Of a stretch of 64,000 bases of DNA, positions 58,127 to 64,000 are shown piece by piece. Where the stretch lies: assembly GCF_004137795.1 (NCBI RefSeq), contig NZ_NWTM01000001.1:1353229-1417228 (forward strand). The letters run 5' to 3'. Within the stretch, counting starts at the first letter, position 1. Every line of letters begins with the position of its first letter. A model generated the notes under the pieces. It searched no databases, was not told the origin of the DNA, and was given only the letters and a program-made list of their open reading frames with translations. The translations under genes and the position numbers were made by a program. This DNA comes from Pectobacterium zantedeschiae (GTDB lineage: Bacteria > Pseudomonadota > Gammaproteobacteria > Enterobacterales > Enterobacteriaceae).

Positions 58127-58885
58127 ATGTCCACATTGGTATCACTTAATAATATTTCAGTGACATTTGGCAGCCGGAAGATCCTGTCAGATATCTCTCT
58201 TACCCTGCAGGCAGGTCGAATTTTGACGTTGCTGGGGCCGAATGGCGCAGGGAAATCAACGCTGGTGCGCGTGGTATTGGGGCTACTTTCTCCCACCTCC
58301 GGCTCGCTAGTACGGGATCCCGCACTGCGCATCGGCTACGTTCCGCAGAAGCTACACCTGGATACGACCCTACCCTTAACGGTCAGCCGTTTTATGCAAC
58401 TGCGCCCTGGCGTGAAAAAGCAGGATATCCTACCTGCCCTTAAGCGTGTTCAGGCTGCACATCTGCTGGAACAGCCGATGCAGAAACTCTCCGGTGGCGA
58501 AACCCAGCGCGTGCTCTTGGCTCGCGCATTGCTCAACCAGCCCCAACTTCTGGTTCTGGATGAGCCGACGCAAGGTGTCGACGTTAATGGGCAACTGGCG
58601 TTGTACGATCTGATTAACCAGTTGCGGCAGGAATTCCACTGCGGCGTGCTGATGGTGTCACACGATCTGCATCTGGTGATGGCGAAAACCGATGAAGTCC
58701 TCTGCCTTAATCAACATGTTTGCTGCTCAGGTACGCCTGAGGTCGTTTCTCTTCACCCCGAATTCTTAGCGATGTTTGGCCACCGTGGTGCGGAGCAATT
58801 GGCGATTTACCGCCATCATCATAATCATCGTCATGACCTACAAGGGCGTATCATTCTAAAAAGACAAGGTGGAAACGACGCATGA
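58127..58885 (+). CDS. znuC: Zinc ABC transporter, ATP-binding protein
   Basis: 252 residues from the ATG at 58127. Walker [10 protein letters not shown] (near 37), signature LSGGETQRV and Walker [13 protein letters not shown] are intact. The C-terminal tail has a His cluster ([10 protein letters not shown]), usual for ZnuC. It overlaps znuB by four bases. It powers zinc import. Confidence 0.96.
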   Translation: MSTLVSLNNISVTFGSRKILSDISLTLQAGRILTLLGPNGAGKSTLVRVVLGLLSPTSGSLVRDPALRIGYVPQKLHLDTTLPLTVSRFMQLRPGVKKQDILPALKRVQAAHLLEQPMQKLSGGETQRVLLARALLNQPQLLVLDEPTQGVDVNGQLALYDLINQLRQEFHCGVLMVSHDLHLVMAKTDEVLCLNQHVCCSGTPEVVSLHPEFLAMFGHRGAEQLAIYRHHHNHRHDLQGRIILKRQGGNDA

Positions 58886-59667
58886 TAGAACTGCTGTTTC
58901 CCGGCTGGCTGGCAGGGATTTTGCTGGCGATTGCGGCAGGCCCACTCGGTTCATTCGTCGTCTGGCGGCGGATGTCTTATTTTGGCGATACGCTGGCGCA
59001 CGCGTCTTTACTTGGCGTCGCATTCGGTCTGTTGCTGAACATTAACCTGTTTTCTGCCGTCATTGCCGTGACGCTCATTCTGGCGCTAGGGCTCGTCTGG
59101 CTGGAACGCCGCCCCTATCTGGCCATTGATACATTACTCGGTATCATGGCTCATAGCGCCCTGTCGCTTGGGTTGGTTGTCGTCAGCCTGATGAACAATG
59201 TGCGTGTGGATTTAATGGCCTACCTATTTGGCGATTTGCTCTCCGTCACAACAGAGGATCTGTGGGTTATCGGTGCTGGTGTGATCGTCGTTATTGCCGT
59301 TATGCGTTGGCAATGGAGCGCGCTGCTTTCCATGACAATTAGTCCAGAATTGGCACACGTCGACGGCGTGAAGCTACAGCGCACTAAGCTGCTTTTGATG
59401 CTAACCACCGCATTAACGATTGGTATCGCCATGAAATTTGTTGGTGCATTGATCATTACGTCACTGCTGATTATTCCCGCCGCCAGCGCCAGACGTTTCG
59501 CACGAACACCGGAACAAATGGCAAGCATCGCCATTATTGTTGGGATGATTGCCGTGACGGGCGGTTTGGCTTTCTCAGCTGGCTACAATACGCCAGCCGG
59601 GCCGTCTGTAGTGCTGTGTGCATCGCTGCTATTTATTGCCAGCCTACTTAAACGACAACCCGCCTAG
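58882..59667 (+). CDS. znuB: Zinc ABC transporter, permease
   Basis: 261 residues with seven to nine membrane segments. [15 protein letters not shown] is the family motif near the N terminus. It forms the inner-membrane channel of ZnuABC. The start overlaps znuC (ATGA), so they form one operon under Zur. Confidence 0.95.
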   Translation: MIELLFPGWLAGILLAIAAGPLGSFVVWRRMSYFGDTLAHASLLGVAFGLLLNINLFSAVIAVTLILALGLVWLERRPYLAIDTLLGIMAHSALSLGLVVVSLMNNVRVDLMAYLFGDLLSVTTEDLWVIGAGVIVVIAVMRWQWSALLSMTISPELAHVDGVKLQRTKLLLMLTTALTIGIAMKFVGALIITSLLIIPAASARRFARTPEQMASIAIIVGMIAVTGGLAFSAGYNTPAGPSVVLCASLLFIASLLKRQPA

Positions 59668-59686
59668 CCAACAGTAAGCACTAAAA

Positions 59687-59721
59687 AAAGCCCTTCTCGA
59701 ATACCTATTCAGAAGGGCTTT
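59687..59721. terminator. Bidirectional terminator between znuB and the LacI-family gene
   Basis: AAAGCCCTTCT and AGAAGGGCTTT pair around 13 bases, with A/T runs on both sides, between convergent genes. Confidence 0.85.
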
Positions 59722-59757
59722 ATGTTTTGGAGAGCGATGATTTCACGCGAATAGCAT

Positions 59758-60717
59758 TTACTTCCGATTAGCCATATCTGGAATGATTAAATCACCCCGT
59801 AAAACATACGACTCCAGTACATCTTGCGTTTTCTCATTGAGCCAGGACACGATTCTAGCCGCCACCGCATCCATCGAATACTCAATTGCAGGAATCGCCG
59901 GAATGCCAGGAATATCGAGAGAGCCAGCAAGGCTGAATACCATGATGTCTTGTGGCACAGATTTATTAAACGCCTGAAGCTGTGTGATAACACGCTTTGC
60001 TTCCTGTTCATCCGCTACCAAAAGCGCATTGAAATTCAGCGTCGTGCTGTTATTAAGCAACACTTGCAGCGCTACCGAAGACGATGAAGATGCATCCATA
60101 AAAATCAGGTTGCGGTTAAACGGCAAGAAGTTATTTTCCAGTGCCCGCTTATACCCTAAAAGCACTTGCTCCGCTGAACTACTCGCGGCGGGATTGATCA
60201 GCGCAATTTGCCGTCGTCCTTGTCGAATCAGGTAATTACATGCCGTTTCTGTGGCGAAGGCGTGATCGAATTGCAGGCTGTTAGTGGTATCAGCCTCCAT
60301 GCAATCGATCAGAATGATGCTCTTATCAGCCAGATTCAGCGGGAAGCGCGCACCGATGATTAAAATGTCATCACACAGGCCGCTGGTCAGTTCATCCAGC
60401 ACATTCATGACTTCTGCCCTGCTGCTGGCAAACCGCAATAAGAGATGTTTTTGATGCCGGCTAAAGTGTTTTTCCAACGCATAAAGATAGCCGGTCGTCT
60501 GGTTGATGTTGTCCTGAGCGCAAATGACGCCAATACATCCGGTTGACTGGCTTAACAGCGATTGGGCTATAACATTCGGTCGATATTTAAGCTCATCAAC
60601 CGCTTTTAACACCGCAAGGCGACTGGCTTCCTTTACACCGCGTGAACCACTCAACACCCGAGAGACTGTGGCTTTGGATACCCCAGCTAAACGCGATACA
60701 TCGTTGATTGTAGACAT
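59758..60717 (-). CDS. LacI-family sugar regulator
   Basis: 319 residues from the ATG at 60717 (AGGGG upstream). A typical LacI helix-turn-helix (TINDVSRLAGVSKATVSRVL) and a periplasmic-binding-protein-like sensor domain. It is divergent from a cellobiose-type PTS gene, with two operator-like palindromes between, so it likely represses that operon and itself. It is similar in setting to AscG/CelR-type regulators of beta-glucoside use; the exact inducer is not shown by sequence. Confidence 0.85.
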   Translation of the reverse strand: MSTINDVSRLAGVSKATVSRVLSGSRGVKEASRLAVLKAVDELKYRPNVIAQSLLSQSTGCIGVICAQDNINQTTGYLYALEKHFSRHQKHLLLRFASSRAEVMNVLDELTSGLCDDILIIGARFPLNLADKSIILIDCMEADTTNSLQFDHAFATETACNYLIRQGRRQIALINPAASSSAEQVLLGYKRALENNFLPFNRNLIFMDASSSSSVALQVLLNNSTTLNFNALLVADEQEAKRVITQLQAFNKSVPQDIMVFSLAGSLDIPGIPAIPAIEYSMDAVAARIVSWLNEKTQDVLESYVLRGDLIIPDMANRK

Positions 60718-61175
60718 CATTTGCCCCTGGAGAACGCTAAATCCGACTCGAAACCCTTAACACCAACAGCGCATTTTATTGTTTTGCAGTATAACCGTTT
60801 CTATTCGGCATGGAAACCGATTATCCATTTAACATCCAATAGGCATTTCTGCCAATAAGATGTGATGTAAATCTAATTAATACCGCCAGAAATCATCACA
60901 CATTGACGGTCATCACACTTCTTTTTTCTTTGCATGGAAAACGGTTTCCATATGATATCCAATCATCCTGGCAATAAGTTTTTACATTCTGCTTAACGGA
61001 AAATGCGATCTATCGCGGAAGAAAGATAACGGATATAGGCTCACTTTCACAAAAGGCTGCCACACACGATGTTCTCGTCCGGCCTATTAATACAATAGGT
61101 TATGGTATGCAACGTGGCGATATGTACTTGATGATGATCTGTCGCCATCGCGGTGACACACGAAAAGGTGTTCAC
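60718..61175. promoter_or_regulatory. Intergenic region with two LacI-type operators
   Basis: ATGGAAAACGGTTTCCAT (60934..60951) is a near-palindrome and ATGGAAACCG..ATTATCCAT (60810..60828) a weaker one; both have the GGAAAC/GTTTCC core used by LacI-family proteins. No gene is seen in the remaining bases; promoters of both divergent units should lie here. Confidence 0.7.
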
Positions 61176-62504
61176 ATGAGTTCCTTATATCAATCAATGA
61201 TTGCCACTATCGAACAATCGATTACCCCGCTGGCTGGGCGTCTAGGGCAACAAAAATATGTGATTGCTATCCGCGATGGTTTTACTGCCGCACTCCCCTT
61301 TATGATCATCGGCTCATTTATGTTGGTGTTTATTTTCCCTCCATTTTCCGCCAATACCACGGTCGGATTTGCTCGTACCTGGCTGGATTTTTCCATCATC
61401 TACCGCGATCAGTTGATGCTGCCTTTCGAGCTGAGTATGGGTGTGATGACATTTTTCATCTCCGTGGGCGTTGGGGCCAGTCTGGGACGACAGTTTAATC
61501 TCGATTCAGTGATGTCCGGCCTACTGGCATTTATGGCTTTCCTGCTTGTGGCCGCCCCTTACGCCGATGACAAAATTTCTACGGAGTATCTGTCAGGGCA
61601 AGGGATATTCACCGCTTTACTGACCTCTATCTATTCCACCCGTGTTTACGCAGCACTGAAACAGCACAACATTACCATTCGCTTACCGAAAGAAGTACCG
61701 ACCGGGGTTGCCCGCTCATTTGAGGTCCTCATTCCCGTACTGGTTATTGTCGCGACATTGCATCCACTTAACCTCTTCATTGAAGCGCAAACTGGCATGA
61801 TCATTCCTGAAGCGATTATGCATCTGCTGGCACCGCTGGTTTCCGCCTCGGACTCACTACCAGCCATCCTTCTATCTGTGCTGCTGTGCCAGCTTTTCTG
61901 GTTCTCGGGGATCCACGGTTCACTGATTGTGACGGGCATCATGAATCCATTCTGGATGACCAATCTGGCTGTGAATCAGGCCGCGCTGGCGGCAGGCGAA
62001 GTACTACCGCATATCTATTTACAGGGCTTTTGGGATCACTATCTATTGATTGGTGGCGTAGGGTCAACGTTGCCGCTAGCCTTCCTGCTGTTGCGCAGCA
62101 AAGTGACTCATCTGCGCACCATTGGCAGAATGGGCATCGTACCGAGCTTCTTTAACATCAACGAACCGATCATGTTCGGCGCCCCTATCATTATGAATCC
62201 GATGCTGTTCCTGCCCTTCGTCTTCGTGCCGATGGTCAATGCCGTACTGGCTTACACGGCAACCAAAATGGGGTGGCTAGCGCAGGTCGTATCATTAACA
62301 CCCTGGACGACGCCAGCCCCCGTTGGTGCATCGTGGGCCGCAAACTGGAGTTTCAGTCCGTTTATCATGTGCATATTGTGCATGGTGTTTTCCGCACTGA
62401 TGTATTTACCGTTCCTGCGCGCTTATGAACATACGTTGATGAAAACCGAGGAGCAAAAAATGCAGGACGGCCTGTCGATTGCAAAAACGGTAGGTAGTAA
62501 TTAA
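61176..62504 (+). CDS. PTS permease IIC, cellobiose/beta-glucoside type (lactose family)
   Basis: 442 residues from the ATG at 61176 with AAAAGG upstream. Ten or so membrane segments and the motifs of the CelB/ChbC family (KYVIAIRDGFTAALPFMIIGS, then FFNINEPIMFGAPIIMNP) are present. It moves a beta-linked disaccharide, probably cellobiose or a relative, across the inner membrane. Neighbouring regulator, IIA and porin form one catabolic cluster; no phospho-glucosidase is in view. Confidence 0.88.
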   Translation: MSSLYQSMIATIEQSITPLAGRLGQQKYVIAIRDGFTAALPFMIIGSFMLVFIFPPFSANTTVGFARTWLDFSIIYRDQLMLPFELSMGVMTFFISVGVGASLGRQFNLDSVMSGLLAFMAFLLVAAPYADDKISTEYLSGQGIFTALLTSIYSTRVYAALKQHNITIRLPKEVPTGVARSFEVLIPVLVIVATLHPLNLFIEAQTGMIIPEAIMHLLAPLVSASDSLPAILLSVLLCQLFWFSGIHGSLIVTGIMNPFWMTNLAVNQAALAAGEVLPHIYLQGFWDHYLLIGGVGSTLPLAFLLLRSKVTHLRTIGRMGIVPSFFNINEPIMFGAPIIMNPMLFLPFVFVPMVNAVLAYTATKMGWLAQVVSLTPWTTPAPVGASWAANWSFSPFIMCILCMVFSALMYLPFLRAYEHTLMKTEEQKMQDGLSIAKTVGSN

Positions 62505-62676
62505 TGGGGTGAATAAAGAACTCGTCAAACGTATTAAATAGAGGAAATAAAATATCGCGTTCAGCAACGGAATATTTTCATCATCTATTATCTTCCGTCA
62601 TGAATAGCATTCAAGAATGCGGCATAGGGAATAAGACCATTGCCGCGGGTATTTTGTCACATAAAAAATAGGTTAT

Positions 62677-62982
62677 ATGATGATTACATTAGAAGATGCC
62701 GTAATGGATATTATTGTCAATGCGGGGCAGTCGCGCAGCCTATGTTTTGAAGCACTGCACGCTGCACGTAAAGGTAAGATTGATGAAGCCAAATATTTGT
62801 TGAAGGAGGCCGATGCTTACGCGCGCAAGGCACACCACATGCAGACCCAGCTAATCGAACAAGATGCAGGGGAAGCCAGACAGCCGATGACATTAATTAT
62901 GGTTCATGCTCAAGATCATTTAATGACATCGCTGCTCGCCCGCGAATTATCAGAAGAAATTATTCATCTTTATCAGCGGTAA
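62677..62982 (+). CDS. PTS IIA component, lactose/cellobiose family
   Basis: 101 residues. Helical, with the family's MDIIVNAGQSRSLCFEALHAA and the phosphorylated His in MVHAQDHLMTS (near residue 76). It hands phosphate from HPr to a IIB protein, but no IIB gene is found between IIC and IIA or downstream in the window. The 170 bases before it hold no gene. Confidence 0.87.
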   Translation: MMITLEDAVMDIIVNAGQSRSLCFEALHAARKGKIDEAKYLLKEADAYARKAHHMQTQLIEQDAGEARQPMTLIMVHAQDHLMTSLLARELSEEIIHLYQR

Positions 62983-63141
62983 TATTGCCTCTTAAAGGGA
63001 GGGTCGATTACGTCAGTTATTTAATTACGTTGCACTATTAGAAAAATAACAATCACCTTGTTCTGAGCGCCGTGCAATTATTCACGTCAATCAGAGCGGG
63101 ATGATTATTGTCTGAAAATAACTTACCGAATTGAGATGACT

Positions 63142-64000
63142 ATGAAAAATTGCAAAAAACTTCCAGTTACGCTGGCGGTGCTGGCTGCCCTTTGCTCCGG
63201 TTCCGCGCTCGCACAAGAAACCATTACCCAGGAGCAATTAGATCGCATTGTTGCTCAGGCAGTAGAAAAAGCGCTGGCGGAACGTCAGGCCAAATTAGAC
63301 GCCATCGCCAGTAAGCAGGTCGACCCGCTGACCACACCGGATGCCCCCAAGACGCCTGACATGGCGATCCCCTATGGCATCAACTTTACCGGTTATGCGC
63401 GTTACGGTGCGCAATTCCAGAGCGGTGATCAGAAATATGTTGCGGTTGATGGTTCCTATAATGGTGCTTCCGCACTGGGCCGTTTAGGCAACGAAGGCAA
63501 TGGCGGTGAGTTCCAGCTTTCCAAGGCGTTCAAGAGTGACAATGGTGCTATCTGGGATGTCGTCGTGATGATCGACCACTGGGGTGATGAAGTTAACCTG
63601 AAAAAAGCCTATGCTGGCGTCACCAACCTTTTCGCCTCTCAGCCAAACGCCTATCTCTGGGCAGGGCGTGATTTCCATCAGCGTCCACAGCAAGGTATCA
63701 ACGACTACTTCTGGATGAACCATGATGGTCAGGGTGCAGGGATAAAAAACGTTGAACTCGGCGGTATTCAATTCGATGTGGCAGCTGTCGGTGCCGTAGA
63801 ATCCTGTAATCCTCAAGTGATAGCAGATAACTCTAACCCCTCACGCATCAGTTGTACTGGCAGCTCCGGTACGGGCGATAAAGGCAATTACGCGCTGACC
63901 TCCAAAGTACATGGCATCAAGCTGGGGCCGCTGGATCTTGCTCTGTACGCTAACTACGGTTTTGACTCAAAAGCGGTGGATAGCGATGAACGGATGAAGG
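63142..64000 (+). CDS. LamB-type sugar porin (BglH-like), 3' end beyond window
   Basis: Open to the window edge, at least 286 residues. A signal peptide (LAVLAALCSGSALAQ) is followed by a helical coiled coil (LDRIVAQAVEKALAERQAKL), then the LamB family start YGINFTGYARYGAQFQ and LGRLGNEGNGGEFQL. LWAGRDFHQRPQQGINDYFW is a family signature. It lets sugars through the outer membrane for the PTS encoded before it. A second ATG at 63136 is possible as start. Bases 62983..63141 hold no gene. Confidence 0.88.
   Translation, partial: MKNCKKLPVTLAVLAALCSGSALAQETITQEQLDRIVAQAVEKALAERQAKLDAIASKQVDPLTTPDAPKTPDMAIPYGINFTGYARYGAQFQSGDQKYVAVDGSYNGASALGRLGNEGNGGEFQLSKAFKSDNGAIWDVVVMIDHWGDEVNLKKAYAGVTNLFASQPNAYLWAGRDFHQRPQQGINDYFWMNHDGQGAGIKNVELGGIQFDVAAVGAVESCNPQVIADNSNPSRISCTGSSGTGDKGNYALTSKVHGIKLGPLDLALYANYGFDSKAVDSDERMK

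Overview
The window holds the larger part of a lambdoid, siphovirus-type prophage (bases 1 to about 43,080) joined to about 21 kb of conserved enterobacterial chromosome. The chromosomal order ftnA, yecJ-like, ptrB, purT, eda, zwf, hexR, pykA, lpxM, mepM, znuA, znuC, znuB is that of the Enterobacterales. The protein sequences, the cellobiose-type PTS and the tandem intergenic repeats point to a soft-rot genus such as Pectobacterium; the genus is an inference. The prophage continues beyond base 1, so only its integrase-side end is visible.

Prophage, late region (minus strand, base 30,370 down to 1). After the replication operon come cargo genes, ninB, ninG, a Q-like antiterminator (26783..27385) and a candidate late promoter with terminators (26510..26742). 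Then follow a lysis cassette (lipoprotein nuclease of the Serratia type, holin, GH19 endolysin, Rz/Rz1), the terminase pair, portal, minor head protein, prohead protease/scaffold, decoration protein, major capsid, connector genes, major tail protein with an Ig-like domain, a tape measure of 1209 residues and tail-tip genes homologous to lambda M, L and K. Cargo genes of lower GC interrupt this cluster. At least four times a hairpin, a T-run and the bases ATTG sit directly between a cargo gene and the ribosome site of the next virion gene.

Prophage, immunity and early regions. A small CI-type repressor (34871..35269, plus strand) faces a YdaS-like Cro and a YdaT-like CII analogue (minus strand). 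Repeated TACAACTTAAGG-like operators lie both in this intergenic region and 2.2 kb away over a strong promoter (37005..37047). That promoter should drive recE, recT, xis and int on the plus strand. Between repressor and left operator lie a BstA-like abortive infection gene and a lipoprotein gene. The repressor has no self-cleaving peptidase domain. A LexA box over a near-consensus promoter precedes a 73-residue protein (28570..28791), which suggests SOS induction through an antirepressor. An 18-base motif, AATCGAGTTTTGACCAAT, occurs four times, always in the sense direction of both divergent early operons.

Integration. The int gene ends at 42999 and is followed by three phased 10-base repeats (probable integrase arm sites) and by the 3' end of the SdsR (RyeB) small RNA gene on the minus strand (43079..43180), a known prophage insertion site. 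The chromosomal part covers iron storage (ftnA), oligopeptidase B, purine synthesis (purT with a PurR box), the HexR-controlled Entner-Doudoroff/pentose phosphate genes (eda, zwf, hexR, pykA), lipid A and murein enzymes, the Zur-controlled zinc transporter, and a LacI-family regulator beside a PTS IIC, a PTS IIA and a LamB-type porin that runs off the end.
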